Shown here: piece after piece, positions 8,401 to 17,158 of the stretch
Numbering within the stretch: position 1 is the stretch's first letter
Layout: each line of letters begins with the position of its first letter
DNA from: an uncultured Bacteroides sp.
GTDB lineage: Bacteria > Bacteroidota > Bacteroidia > Bacteroidales > Bacteroidaceae
Assembly (NCBI GenBank): GCA_900544675.1
Contig: UQVZ01000008.1
Location: 1 to 64,000 of the forward strand
Direction: 5' to 3'
DNA: 64,000 bases
The notes under the pieces: generated by a model
The model's input: the letters and a program-made list of their open reading frames with translations, nothing else
Told to the model about the DNA's origin: nothing
Databases searched by the model: none
Made by a program: the position numbers and the translations under genes

Positions 8401-9424
8401 CCAGCCACTGGTAGCTGGGGTATTGTTCGGTATAGACGGTGATGCCGGTAGGATACACGGCACTCCACAGGCGTCCCGCATGGTCCATGTAGATGTCTTT
8501 GATAATGTTCCCGTTCATTTTGTTGGGTGTGCGCGAGTCTTCCTGCAAGAACGGTTCCAGGTGCAGGCGTTGCATGTCGAGGCGGTAAACCCCTCTTCCG
8601 TCGCTGGCTATGTAGAGCGTGTCGGGATGGTTTCGGTCGGGGATGATGTTGTTGATGCCGATGTCCCTCATCGAGTTCCCGAGCGATATAAGCTTTTCTT
8701 TTTGAGGATTGTACACATATACCTTTCCCAGCAGGCTATTGATGACCAACTGGCGCGTGGAGTCGTGATAATAGATGTAGTCTATCAGTTGCAGGGAAGG
8801 CATGCGGAAAGGCTGTATCCGTTCGAGGCGTTGTCCCGCAAGCTTGATTTTGTAGAGCTGGAGTTCGGATGCCACGTAGTATTCGTCCGTGCCGCTCTGG
8901 GCGATGCCGATGATTTTCCCCTTCAGTTGCCGTGAAAAGCTGAAATGCGTTCCCGAAGGGATGTCGTAGACTACGAAATTCTTGTCCACACACATCCAGA
9001 TGCGGTCGGATCGGTCCATATAAACGGTAGATACCGGCCGTTTCTTGAGTTCCGGATACGCATGGTAGAGGTCGAAAGCAAGCTGGAAAGAGTCTTTCAG
9101 CTCATCGTAATGGAAAAGATACCCGTCTTTGCCTATTTCCCAGACGGTATGCTTGCTGTCGGTCCGCAGGATATTGAGGTTGGGATAGAAGTCGAGCGCC
9201 TTACCGTTGTGCAGCAAGTCGTAGTGTGTGAACCGTTTCCCGTCATAACGGTCGATGCCTTTATGGGTCAGTATCCAGATGTAATATTGTTCCCCTTGCC
9301 GGATGGACAAGGCCCGTCGGCTACTCAGCCCGTTTTCGGTGCTGATGTATTCGAATATCTGGGCGTTTGCCGGAAAGGCGATAGCCAGCAGAAACCAAAC
9401 CAGAAGATAGAGTTTGTGTGCCAT
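5435..9424 (-). CDS. Hybrid two-component system sensor/regulator (HTCS, AraC output)
   Basis: A single-polypeptide signalling system of 1329 residues. In order: signal peptide (about 1-21), periplasmic beta-propeller sensor of Reg_prop repeats (about 25-690), Y_Y_Y domain (about 700-770), membrane helix (about 776-800), histidine kinase with H-box HDIRTPLTLI (His near 818), ATPase with DTGIGIP and GSGIGMLL, receiver with LIISDVMMPVMDG (Asp near 1123), and AraC helix-turn-helix (last 90 residues). HTCS proteins normally sense oligosaccharides and switch on polysaccharide utilisation loci. No susC/susD pair or glycoside hydrolase lies beside it; its only same-strand followers are the two chromate transporter halves. 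The domain calls are firm, the ligand is unknown. Confidence 0.95.
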   Translation of the reverse strand: MAHKLYLLVWFLLAIAFPANAQIFEYISTENGLSSRRALSIRQGEQYYIWILTHKGIDRYDGKRFTHYDLLHNGKALDFYPNLNILRTDSKHTVWEIGKDGYLFHYDELKDSFQLAFDLYHAYPELKKRPVSTVYMDRSDRIWMCVDKNFVVYDIPSGTHFSFSRQLKGKIIGIAQSGTDEYYVASELQLYKIKLAGQRLERIQPFRMPSLQLIDYIYYHDSTRQLVINSLLGKVYVYNPQKEKLISLGNSMRDIGINNIIPDRNHPDTLYIASDGRGVYRLDMQRLHLEPFLQEDSRTPNKMNGNIIKDIYMDHAGRLWSAVYPTGITVYTEQYPSYQWLVHSANNANSLANNCINGILEDADGDIWYATSNGISCFDTRRKQWTNYLTSTGKDAAGESENRIFTALCEVKPGLILAGGYMSGIYQIDKPTHRVTFHQQRKFSPEEGPDKYIRCIYRDREGLVWTGGFYRLKAHDVRTHETTEYTIDYPVTTLVEKDERTLWIGTIGGMFILDKPSGTLSPFDSTSEMGCINVTYFHPGNGHTYIGTSGNGLFVADGQGKIISHYHTENSGLENDNIYSIAPDRDGNLYIGTENGITFLNLGTDAFINWTKEQGLLAASFNPGAAIHSREGQMIFGSSEGAIVLPDSIRLPDEFYNRMVFTDLQIMYRTVHANEKDSPLSLPLDQTTQIELDYNQNTFSLNVSSINFDNPSDIAYSWKLEGFYDQWSPLSPDGLIQYTNLSPGNYTLRVRAILTDSHQTIEERTIRILIGRPLWLTFWAFLVYALAIIGITYLVVRVKTIRHEKRVSQEKINFFIHTAHDIRTPLTLIKAPLGEIQKDEHLSEKGMTNLNLALQNTESLSDLADNLINFQKESYYGSQATVSRYELNRYLQSYLKQFEAYAGQKHIRLDYTGTSAPLDVWIDRNKMDSILRNLISNALKYTPQGGEIRVKAGCTKNRWTLDISDTGIGIPKEDQKKLFRFLFRGRNAANQLITGSGIGMLLTYRLIRNHEGRISFSSAENTGTTFTLSFPIRDEHYQYRPEGIPDEVTDTGQEQPDLTASLPHTAIRQKAGDEAPLILIVEDNAGLRSFLAESLADTCRTEEAENGQEALDKVHALQPDLIISDVMMPVMDGEKMCGILKSDIETSHIPVILLTALATREDILRGLQTRADMYIVKPFDLTVLKANVGNLLENRALIRKKLRQASLEMEPPAEAIALPTGLDEKFITQVTALIKQSLGGELTVDTLCAGMNMSRTSFYNKIKALTGIAPNEFIRNIRMQEAATLLKSRQYTVAEVSDRMGFADPKYFADTFKKFYGVPPSVFKAQSGT

Positions 9425-9477
9425 AACGGGACGGGAGTCGGATTATCTTGCTACAAAAAGGTATGTTTATGAAAATT

Positions 9478-9548
9478 CACCACAGAGAATGCGCAGAGGC
9501 TCACAAAGTTCTTCTTCCTTGTGAGGCCCTGTTTTCCTCTCTGTGGTG
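9478..9548 (-). terminator. Hairpin after purL
   Basis: CACCACAGAG at 9478-9487 pairs with CTCTGTGGTG at 9539-9548, and inside it CTCACAA (9500-9506) pairs with TTGTGAG (9519-9525). This long interrupted stem lies 25 bp beyond the purL stop codon and before the hybrid regulator gene. It probably ends the purL transcript, though no strong T-run follows. Confidence 0.6.
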
Positions 9549-9572
9549 AGCATTTATGCGATCAGCCGCTTA

Positions 9573-12500
9573 TCACTTGTGGGCTTCTACCCACTTGCGC
9601 GCGTTGACGAAAGCTTCCATCCACGGAGTGATCTGGTCTTCGCCGATGCGTTCGGCAGGATAATAAGCGTTTTCCCAGGGGAAGCAAGCACGTTCCAGGT
9701 GGGGCATCATTGCCAGATGGCGTCCGTCTTGGCTGGCGATACCTGCCACGCTATAGTCGGAGCCGTTCGGGTTGCCCGGATATTCATCGTACGAATATTT
9801 CAGCACTACGTTGTAGTGGTCTTCCGGATAAGGAAGCGAGAACTTGCCTTCGCCGTGAGCCACCCAGATACCCAGTTTCGAGCCGCTCAACGAGCCGAAC
9901 ATCACGCTTCGGTTCATCGGTACGGTGACGCCCAGGAAAGCCGATTCGAACTTGTGCGAATCGTTGTGCAGCATCTTGCCCTGTTTCTTGTCTTCGGGCG
10001 TAATCAAGCCCAGTTCCATCATCAGCTGGCATCCGTTGCATACGCCCAGCGAGAGGGTGTCCTGGCGCGCATAGAACTTATCCAATGCCGCCTTGGCTTT
10101 CGGATTGAACAGGAAGGTTCCCGCCCATCCTTTTGCCGAGCCTAACACGTCGGAGTTGGAGAATCCGCCGCAGAACACAATCATGTGGATGTCTTCCAGC
10201 GTTTCGCGTCCGCTCACCAGGTCGGTCATCGTGACGTCTTTCACATCGAATCCCGCCAAATAGAGCATATAAGCCATCTCACGCTCGCCGTTGGTGCCTT
10301 TCTCGCGGATAATGGCCGCCTTGATGCCACTCGGCGTGCGGCGGTCGGGATTCAGGCCGAACTGAGACAATTTTCCGGTGAACGACTTATCGAACACGAT
10401 TTCGAGCGGTTGTTTCTTGTAGTTCTCGAAGCGTTTCTTGGCACATCCGTTCATGCTTTGCTTGCGGTCGAGCAGATAGGAGGTGGAGTACCATACATCG
10501 CGCAGGTAATCGATGCCGAACTGGTAAGTGGCATCGTGGAGCGTTACCAGGATATGGCGTTCGTCGGCAGGGGTACCCAGCTTGACGAAGCCTACGCCTG
10601 CATCTTCCAGGATTTTCTTCACTTCGTGCTTATGCTTGTCGGCCACCTGGATAACGACACCCGGGTTTTCGGCAAAGAGAATCTTCACGATGTCCTCGTG
10701 CTTGAATTTGTCGAGTTTGATTTCCATACCGCCTTCCGTGTTGGCAAAACACATTTCCAGCAAGGTCGTAATAAGGCCTCCCGCCGAGATGTCGTGCCCG
10801 GCAAGTATCAGTCCCTTATTGACAAGTTCCTGAACGGCAAGGAAGGCGTCGCGGAAATATTCGGGGTTCTGTACGGTAGGAACATCGTCGCCCACCTTAT
10901 TTAATGCCTGCGCGAAAGCGGAACCGCCCAGACGGAGCTGGTCGAAGCTGAAATCGATGTGATAGAAAGTCGATTTCGGATTGTTCACCATAACGGGTGA
11001 AACCACTTTCCTGATATCCGACACTTCGCCTCCGGCAGATACGATGACCGTTCCCGGGCTGATGATTTTCTCTCCGTTCGGGTATTTCTGGGTCATCGAT
11101 AAAGAGTCTTTTCCCGTGGGCACGTTGATGTGCAGGGCACAACAGAAGTCGGACAAGGCTTTCACCGCCGTATAGAGGCGTGCGTCTTCGCCTTCTTGCG
11201 AGCGGCAGGGCCACATCCAGTTGGCGGAAAGCGACAAGCTGTCCATGCCGTCGGCAAGCGGAGCCCAAACGATGTTGGTCAAGGCTTCGGCTACGGATAA
11301 TACCGAACCTGCGGCAGGATTGGCAAGCCCTGCTTGCGGCGCGTGTCCTAAAGCGGTGGCAATGCCTTTTTCGCCCCGGTAATCGAGTGCGACCACACCG
11401 CAATCGCTCAAAGGCAATTGCAGTTCGCCCTGGCATTGCTGGCGTGCGATTTTACCCGTCACCGAGCGGTCTACCTTGTTGGTCAGCCAGTCCTTGCAAG
11501 CCACGGCTTCCAGTTGGAGCACACGGTTGAGGTATTCGTTGAGTTTGGTTACATCGTAGGTCACGTTTTCGTAATGGCGTTCTACGGTCTTGTCTACCAT
11601 ATAAGTTTTAGGAGAAGAACCGAACATCTGGTCTACCGCCAGGTCGAACGGGCGTACTCCGTCGGCTTGCTCGAAAGCGAAACGGTGGTCTCCGGTGGTT
11701 TCACCTACCACGTACATCGGGGCACGTTCGCGTTCGGCTATTTTCTGCACGTGTTCCAATGCCTCTTCTTCGATGAGCAGGCCCATGCGCTCTTGCGATT
11801 CGTTGGCGATGATTTCTTTTGCCGAGAGGGTCTCGTCTCCGATGGGCAGCTTGTCCATGTGAATCAGACCGCCGCAATCTTCCACCAGCTCCGACAAGCA
11901 ATTGACGTGTCCTGCCGAGCCGTGGTCGTGGATGGAAACGATGGGGTTGGTATCTTCTTCGCACAAGGCGCGCACCACGTTGTAGGCACGCTTCTGCATT
12001 TCGGCATTGGCGCGCTGGACGGCATTCAATTCGATGCCCGACGAATAACGTCCGGTATCTACCGACGATACCGAACCTCCTCCCAGTCCGATACGGTAGT
12101 TGTCGCCACCCAGTACGACGATGTCATCGCCCGGCTCGGGAGTGCCTTTCAGGCAATCGCGCTGAGTGCCGTAGCCTACACCTCCGGCAAGCATAATCAC
12201 TTTGTCGTAAGCGTATTTTTCATTGTTCTCCTGATGTTCGAAGGTAAGAACCGAACCGCAAATCAGCGGTTGTCCGAATTTGTTTCCGAAGTCGGAAGCA
12301 CCGTTCGAAGCTTTAATCAGGATTTGTTCGGGCGTCTGGTACAGCCATTTGCGTACCGGCAGGATGCTTTCCCATTCGCGTCCTTCCTCGGTACGCGGAT
12401 ACGAGGTCATGTAAACCGCCGTACCGGCAATGGGCCACGAGCCTTTACCTCCGCCCATACGGTCGCGGATTTCTCCTCCGGTACCTGTAGAAGCACCGTT

Positions 12501-13274
12501 GAACGGTTCTACCGTAGTGGGGAAATTATGCGTTTCCGCTTTCAGGGAGATAACGGTCTTGATATCTTTGATGATGAAATAATCGGAAGTGGAATGGTCT
12601 TTCGGCGCGAATTGTTCCACTACCGGACCTTCGGCGAACGCCACATTGTCTTTATATGCCGAAATAATCTTGTTGGGATTTTCCTTCGTGGTCTTCTTAA
12701 TCATTTGGAACAGGGATGATTCCATTTCTTGCCCGTCGATGATGAATGTGCCGCCGAAGATTTTATGCCGGCAATGTTCGGAGTTGATTTGGGCGAAGCC
12801 GAACACTTCCGAGTCGGTCAGCTTGCGTCCCAGGTCTTTCTCCACCTTTTTCAGGTAATCCATCTCTTCGCGTGAAAGCGCCAGGCCTTCCTGCTCGTTG
12901 TAAGCTTCCAGGTCTTCGATGTAGATGATGGGCTGGGGCTTGATGTTTACGTCGAACACGTGCTGGTCCAGTCCGTGGTACATGCGTTGCAACATCGGGT
13001 CGTGGTCGGCGTTTTCATCTTTTACAGGGAAATATTCTTCGATACGGCGGATGCCTTCCAGTCCCATGTTTTGGGTAATTTCCACCGCATTGGTACTCCA
13101 GGGAGTAATCATTTCGCGGCGTGGACCGATAAACCAACCTTTTAAATTCTCTTCTTTTTCTACCGTAGCGTTGCTGTACAGCCAACTGAGTTTCTTGATG
13201 TCGTCGGCAGACATTTCCTTGTTGCATTGGGTAGCGATCACACTTTGACCGGGTGTTCTGAAAAATAGAATCAT
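9573..13274 (-). CDS. purL: Phosphoribosylformylglycinamidine synthase (FGAM synthase)
   Basis: Fourth step of de novo purine synthesis: FGAR + glutamine + ATP gives FGAM. At 1233 residues it is the large single-chain form with N-terminal linker domain, two AIR-synthase-like halves and a C-terminal glutamine amidotransferase. Visible signatures include KAETHNFPTTVEPFNGASTG, the catalytic glycine-rich RMGGGKGSWPIAGTA, HDHGSAGHVNC, and the amidotransferase nucleophile in LGVCNGCQLMM near residue 1080, with the His of WVAHGEGKF. It is transcribed alone, with a TAACTTTG element upstream and a hairpin downstream. No other pur gene is in the window. Confidence 0.97.
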   Translation of the reverse strand: MILFFRTPGQSVIATQCNKEMSADDIKKLSWLYSNATVEKEENLKGWFIGPRREMITPWSTNAVEITQNMGLEGIRRIEEYFPVKDENADHDPMLQRMYHGLDQHVFDVNIKPQPIIYIEDLEAYNEQEGLALSREEMDYLKKVEKDLGRKLTDSEVFGFAQINSEHCRHKIFGGTFIIDGQEMESSLFQMIKKTTKENPNKIISAYKDNVAFAEGPVVEQFAPKDHSTSDYFIIKDIKTVISLKAETHNFPTTVEPFNGASTGTGGEIRDRMGGGKGSWPIAGTAVYMTSYPRTEEGREWESILPVRKWLYQTPEQILIKASNGASDFGNKFGQPLICGSVLTFEHQENNEKYAYDKVIMLAGGVGYGTQRDCLKGTPEPGDDIVVLGGDNYRIGLGGGSVSSVDTGRYSSGIELNAVQRANAEMQKRAYNVVRALCEEDTNPIVSIHDHGSAGHVNCLSELVEDCGGLIHMDKLPIGDETLSAKEIIANESQERMGLLIEEEALEHVQKIAERERAPMYVVGETTGDHRFAFEQADGVRPFDLAVDQMFGSSPKTYMVDKTVERHYENVTYDVTKLNEYLNRVLQLEAVACKDWLTNKVDRSVTGKIARQQCQGELQLPLSDCGVVALDYRGEKGIATALGHAPQAGLANPAAGSVLSVAEALTNIVWAPLADGMDSLSLSANWMWPCRSQEGEDARLYTAVKALSDFCCALHINVPTGKDSLSMTQKYPNGEKIISPGTVIVSAGGEVSDIRKVVSPVMVNNPKSTFYHIDFSFDQLRLGGSAFAQALNKVGDDVPTVQNPEYFRDAFLAVQELVNKGLILAGHDISAGGLITTLLEMCFANTEGGMEIKLDKFKHEDIVKILFAENPGVVIQVADKHKHEVKKILEDAGVGFVKLGTPADERHILVTLHDATYQFGIDYLRDVWYSTSYLLDRKQSMNGCAKKRFENYKKQPLEIVFDKSFTGKLSQFGLNPDRRTPSGIKAAIIREKGTNGEREMAYMLYLAGFDVKDVTMTDLVSGRETLEDIHMIVFCGGFSNSDVLGSAKGWAGTFLFNPKAKAALDKFYARQDTLSLGVCNGCQLMMELGLITPEDKKQGKMLHNDSHKFESAFLGVTVPMNRSVMFGSLSGSKLGIWVAHGEGKFSLPYPEDHYNVVLKYSYDEYPGNPNGSDYSVAGIASQDGRHLAMMPHLERACFPWENAYYPAERIGEDQITPWMEAFVNARKWVEAHK

Positions 13275-13320
13275 AGCGTCTGTTATGGTTTAAAAATGAT
13301 TGTTCACTAAAATTATTCCG

Positions 13321-13328
13321 CAAAGTTA
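13321..13328 (-). promoter_or_regulatory. Candidate -7 element of purL
   Basis: Minus-strand TAACTTTG fits the Bacteroides -7 consensus TAnnTTTG and lies 47 bp upstream of the purL start. The -33 region is not clear. Confidence 0.55.
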
Positions 13329-13486
13329 CACAATTCGTCGGAAAATATCGAATAAAAAGCGGATTTCCTTGTAAAAAGCGTCTCTTCTTGAGCGATAAGT
13401 ACAATTTGTCAGGCCGTATAAACCTCAATTCGCCCTTTCTCTTGATAATAGAGGCTGAAAAAGTAGGTATTTTCGCAAAAAAGTAG

Positions 13487-13494
13487 CATCTTTG
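13487..13494 (+). promoter_or_regulatory. Candidate -7 element very close to the LysE-type gene start
   Basis: CATCTTTG differs from TAnnTTTG only at the first base and ends four bases before the ATG at 13499. If used, the transcript would have almost no leader. Confidence 0.35.
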
Positions 13495-13498
13495 CACT

Positions 13499-14158
13499 AT
13501 GAATTGGATAGAACAGGTTACGATACTGGATTTATTGGTGAAAGGGTTCATCGTAGGCGTGGTGGTCTCGGCACCTTTGGGACCCGTTGGCGTTCTTTGC
13601 ATTCAACGTACATTGAATAAAGGACGCTGGTTCGGGTTTGTCACCGGATTGGGGGCGGCGTTGAGCGACATCTGCTACGCGCTGCTTACGGGATATGGGA
13701 TGAGTTTTATGGACGAACTGATTTTGAAGCATCAGATTTTCCTGCAGGTGGTGGGAAGCGTCATGTTGCTTGCTTTCGGGGTCTATACGTTCCGGAGCAA
13801 TCCGGTGAGGGCGCTCCGTCCTTCTTCGGGAAAGCGGGGCACTTACCTGCATAATTTCGTCACGGCTTTTCTGGTCACCTTTTCCAATCCCTTGATTATA
13901 TTCTTGTTTATCGGCCTTTTTGCCCGCTTCTCGTTTGTGATGCCGGGAAGTCCCCTCGGGTTTCAGCTGGTAGGCTATCTGGCCATCATCCTGGGAGCCG
14001 TCACGTGGTGGTTCAGCATTACGTATTTTGTCAATAAGGTACGCACGCGTTTCAATGTGCGGGGCATTTGGATGTTGAACCGTATCATTGGCGTAGTGGT
14101 GATTATCGCCGCGGTAGTGGGTTTCATCCTGGCTTCTGTCGGAAAATCAATATCTTGA
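13499..14158 (+). CDS. LysE/RhtB-family amino-acid exporter
   Basis: Inner-membrane protein of 219 residues with the family's N-terminal signature VVSAPLGPVGVLCIQRTLNK and GLGAALSDICYAL, and about six hydrophobic segments. LysE/RhtB proteins export amino acids such as lysine, homoserine or threonine; the substrate here cannot be read from sequence. It is the first gene of a close run: the next start is 3 bp after its stop, followed by rfbD and prfC. It is divergent from purL across 224 bp. Confidence 0.9.
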   Translation: MNWIEQVTILDLLVKGFIVGVVVSAPLGPVGVLCIQRTLNKGRWFGFVTGLGAALSDICYALLTGYGMSFMDELILKHQIFLQVVGSVMLLAFGVYTFRSNPVRALRPSSGKRGTYLHNFVTAFLVTFSNPLIIFLFIGLFARFSFVMPGSPLGFQLVGYLAIILGAVTWWFSITYFVNKVRTRFNVRGIWMLNRIIGVVVIIAAVVGFILASVGKSIS

Positions 14159-14161
14159 TAT

Positions 14162-14710
14162 ATGTACATTTCTCAACAATTAAAACAACAGAACATTGCG
14201 GAATACCTGCTCTATATGTGGCAGGTGGAAGACCTGATTCGTGCCAATGGTTTCGATATCGAAAAGATAAAGCGGAATGTCATAGACACTTATCCTTCGC
14301 TGACCGAAGAGCAGAAGAAAGAGCTGGCGCGATGGTATGAGGATTTAATCAATATGATGCACGATGAGGGAGTGATGCAGAAAGGGCATATCCAAATCAA
14401 TAAGAATATCATCGTGTGGCTGACCGACTTGCATTTACGCCTTTTGCGTTCGCCCAAGTTCCCTTACTACAGTGCCGCTTATTATAAGGCGTTGCCCTTT
14501 ATCGTGGAACTCCGGGCAAAGGGAGCCGATAAGGATGTACCCGAACTGGAGACTTGCTTTGACGCGATGTATGGCGTATTGATGCTGAAATTGCAGAAGA
14601 AAGAGGTGAGCGAAGAAACCCAAAAGGCGATAAAGGTCATCGGAGATTTGCTCGCGATGCTGGCGGGCTATTATATAAAGGATAAAAAAGGAGAATTAGA
14701 TTTAGACTGA
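14162..14710 (+). CDS. DUF4924 family protein
   Basis: Soluble, mostly helical protein of 182 residues that I recognise as the Bacteroidales DUF4924 family; its function is unknown. No signal peptide or membrane segment is visible. The N-terminus (SQQLKQQNIAEYLLYMWQVE) and the charged helices that follow show no catalytic motif. It sits between the exporter (3-bp gap) and rfbD (1-bp gap), so it is almost certainly co-transcribed. Confidence 0.85.
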   Translation: MYISQQLKQQNIAEYLLYMWQVEDLIRANGFDIEKIKRNVIDTYPSLTEEQKKELARWYEDLINMMHDEGVMQKGHIQINKNIIVWLTDLHLRLLRSPKFPYYSAAYYKALPFIVELRAKGADKDVPELETCFDAMYGVLMLKLQKKEVSEETQKAIKVIGDLLAMLAGYYIKDKKGELDLD

Positions 14711-14711
14711 T

Positions 14712-15581
14712 ATGAAAAATATATTGATTACCGGCGCTAACGGGCAACTGGGAAACGAGATGCGCCTGCAGGCAAAAGCGAATGAAGGATTTGCTTATTT
14801 CTTCACCGACAAGGAAGAACTGGACATTTGTAATGAACAGGCTGTAATGGAGTATGTCACCGGGCACGAGATTGACATTATCGTCAATTGTGCGGCCTAT
14901 ACGGCGGTGGACAAGGCAGAAGACAATGCCGTTTTATGCGATTTGTTGAATCATCTGGCTCCGGGTTATCTGGCGAAAGCGGTACAGAGCCGTGGAGGGT
15001 GCCTGATTCAGGTTTCTACCGATTATGTGTTCGACGGTACTTCTCACGTTCCTTATCGTGAGGACCAACCTACGTGTCCGAATTCGGTTTACGGTACGAC
15101 CAAACTGGCGGGCGAGCGGGAAGCGATGAAATATTGTCCGAATACGATGATTATCCGTACGGCATGGCTGTATTCCACTTTCGGCAATAATTTCGTGAAG
15201 ACCATGATTCGCCTGGGGCGTGAAAAAGAAGCGTTGGGCGTGATTTTCGACCAAATCGGTACGCCTACGTATGCACGCGACCTGGCGGGCGCGATTTATG
15301 CGGCGTTGAACCGTGGCATCGTGCCGGGCGTTTATCATTTCAGCGATGAAGGGGTATGCTCGTGGTATGATTTCACGAAAATGATACATCATCTGGCAGG
15401 CATAACCACCTGCAAGGTACGTCCCCTCCACACCGACGAGTATCCCACGCGTGCCAGCCGTCCGCATTATTCCGTATTGGACAAGACCAAGATAAAGCAA
15501 ACCTACGGCATCGAAATTCCCTATTGGATAGATAGTCTGAAGGACTGCATCAATGAATTGAATAAAGAAAACAAGCAATAA
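14712..15581 (+). CDS. rfbD: dTDP-4-dehydrorhamnose reductase
   Basis: Last step of dTDP-L-rhamnose synthesis: NAD(P)H-dependent reduction of dTDP-4-dehydro-L-rhamnose. It is an extended short-chain dehydrogenase of 289 residues with nucleotide-binding TGANGQLG (residues 7-14), active-site STDYVFDG (Ser102-Thr103-Asp104), and the YGTTK pair Tyr127/Lys131. Length is typical. The other rhamnose genes rfbA, rfbB and rfbC are not nearby; it lies in a housekeeping operon between a DUF4924 gene and prfC, 3 bp before the latter. Confidence 0.93.
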   Translation: MKNILITGANGQLGNEMRLQAKANEGFAYFFTDKEELDICNEQAVMEYVTGHEIDIIVNCAAYTAVDKAEDNAVLCDLLNHLAPGYLAKAVQSRGGCLIQVSTDYVFDGTSHVPYREDQPTCPNSVYGTTKLAGEREAMKYCPNTMIIRTAWLYSTFGNNFVKTMIRLGREKEALGVIFDQIGTPTYARDLAGAIYAALNRGIVPGVYHFSDEGVCSWYDFTKMIHHLAGITTCKVRPLHTDEYPTRASRPHYSVLDKTKIKQTYGIEIPYWIDSLKDCINELNKENKQ

Positions 15582-15584
15582 GAT

Positions 15585-17156
15585 ATGGCGAATCAAGAGA
15601 TAGAAAGAAGAAGGACCTTTGCGATTATCGCGCACCCCGATGCCGGTAAGACCTCGTTGACGGAAAAGTTGTTGCTCTTCGGAGGACAGATTCAGGTGGC
15701 AGGTGCGGTGAAATCGAATAAGATTAAGAAGACGGCTACCTCCGACTGGATGGATATCGAAAAGCAACGCGGTATCTCGGTCACCACCTCGGTGATGGAG
15801 TTCGACTATCAGGGCTATAAGGTAAATATCCTCGACACACCGGGTCACCAGGATTTTGCGGAAGATACCTACCGGACGCTGACGGCGGTAGATAGCGTCA
15901 TCATTGTTGTGGATGGCGCGAAGGGTGTGGAAACCCAGACCCGCAAGTTGATGGAAGTGTGCCGGATGCGGAACACACCGGTGATTATCTTCGTCAATAA
16001 GATGGACCGGGAGGCGAAGGATCCGTTCGATTTGCTCGATGAACTGGAAGAGGAATTGGTTATCAACGTGCGTCCGTTGACCTGGCCGATAGAGAGCGGT
16101 CCCCGTTTCAAGGGCGTATATAATATCTATGAGAAGAAGCTGAACTTGTTCCAGCCCTCGAAACAGGTGGTGACAGAGAAAGTGGAAGTGGACATCCATA
16201 CCGACGACCTCGATAATCACATCGGTACACCGCTTGCCGATAAGCTCCGCAGCGAACTGGAGTTGATAGAAGGAGTCTATCCCGAGTTTGAAGTGGAAGA
16301 ATACCTGAAGGGTGAGTTGGCACCGGTGTTTTTCGGTTCGGCATTGAATAACTTCGGCGTCCAGGAATTGCTGGATTGCTTCGTGAAGATTGCTCCGAGC
16401 CCTCGTCCCGTACAGGCGGAAGAGCGTCTGGTAATGCCCGACGAGCCGAAATTTACGGGATTCATCTTCAAGATTACGGCTAATATCGACCCCAACCACC
16501 GTTCGTGTGTCGCTTTCTGTAAGGTATGTTCGGGCAAGTTTGTCCGCAATGCGCCTTATCTGCACGTGCGTCATAACAAGACGGTACGCTTTTCTTCGCC
16601 CACCCAGTTCATGGCGCAACGCAAGACTACGGTAGACGAAGCGTGGGCAGGCGATATCATCGGTTTGCCCGATAACGGAGTGTTCAAGATTGGCGATACG
16701 CTGACCGAAGGCGAAATGTTGCACTTCAAGGGGTTGCCCAGCTTTTCTCCCGAAATGTTCAAATACATCGAGAATGCCGACCCGATGAAGACCAAGCAAT
16801 TGAATAAAGGTATCGACCAGTTGATGGACGAAGGTGTGGCACAGTTGTTCATCAATCAGTTCAACGGGCGCAAACTGATTGGTACGGTAGGCCAGTTGCA
16901 GTTCGAGGTGATTCAGTATCGCTTGGAGAACGAATACAATGCCAAGTGCCGTTGGGAACCGGTCAGCCTTTATAAGGCTTGTTGGATAGAAAGCGATGAC
17001 GCCGCCGAGCTGGAAGCCTTCAAGAAGCGTAAGTTCCAGTATATGGCGAAAGACCGTGAGGGGAGGGATGTGTTCCTTGCCGATAGCGGTTATGTGCTTC
17101 AGATGGCTCAGAACGATTTCAAGCACATCAAGTTCCATTTCACCAGCGAGTTCTGA
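15585..17156 (+). CDS. prfC: Peptide chain release factor 3
   Basis: Translational GTPase RF3, which removes RF1/RF2 from the ribosome after peptide release. It has 523 residues. G-domain motifs are clear: AHPDAGKTSLT (P-loop, residues 16-26), the RGIS switch I, DTPGHQD (84-90) and VNKMDR (138-142). The C-terminal RF3-specific domains follow, with conserved RFSSPTQFMAQRKTTVDEA and GQLQFEVIQYRL. It is the last gene of the LysE-DUF4924-rfbD-prfC run and is followed directly by a 22-bp repeat array. Confidence 0.97.
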   Translation: MANQEIERRRTFAIIAHPDAGKTSLTEKLLLFGGQIQVAGAVKSNKIKKTATSDWMDIEKQRGISVTTSVMEFDYQGYKVNILDTPGHQDFAEDTYRTLTAVDSVIIVVDGAKGVETQTRKLMEVCRMRNTPVIIFVNKMDREAKDPFDLLDELEEELVINVRPLTWPIESGPRFKGVYNIYEKKLNLFQPSKQVVTEKVEVDIHTDDLDNHIGTPLADKLRSELELIEGVYPEFEVEEYLKGELAPVFFGSALNNFGVQELLDCFVKIAPSPRPVQAEERLVMPDEPKFTGFIFKITANIDPNHRSCVAFCKVCSGKFVRNAPYLHVRHNKTVRFSSPTQFMAQRKTTVDEAWAGDIIGLPDNGVFKIGDTLTEGEMLHFKGLPSFSPEMFKYIENADPMKTKQLNKGIDQLMDEGVAQLFINQFNGRKLIGTVGQLQFEVIQYRLENEYNAKCRWEPVSLYKACWIESDDAAELEAFKKRKFQYMAKDREGRDVFLADSGYVLQMAQNDFKHIKFHFTSEF

Positions 17157-17158
17157 CG

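Noticed and set aside
5717..8935. Plus-strand open frame of 1072 codons opposite the hybrid sensor
   Set aside because: Low-stop antisense frame over a high-GC gene; composition is not protein-like and the minus-strand gene has intact motifs throughout.
5435..9424. A polysaccharide utilisation locus around the hybrid sensor
   Set aside because: No susC, susD or glycoside hydrolase gene is adjacent, so only the regulator can be claimed.
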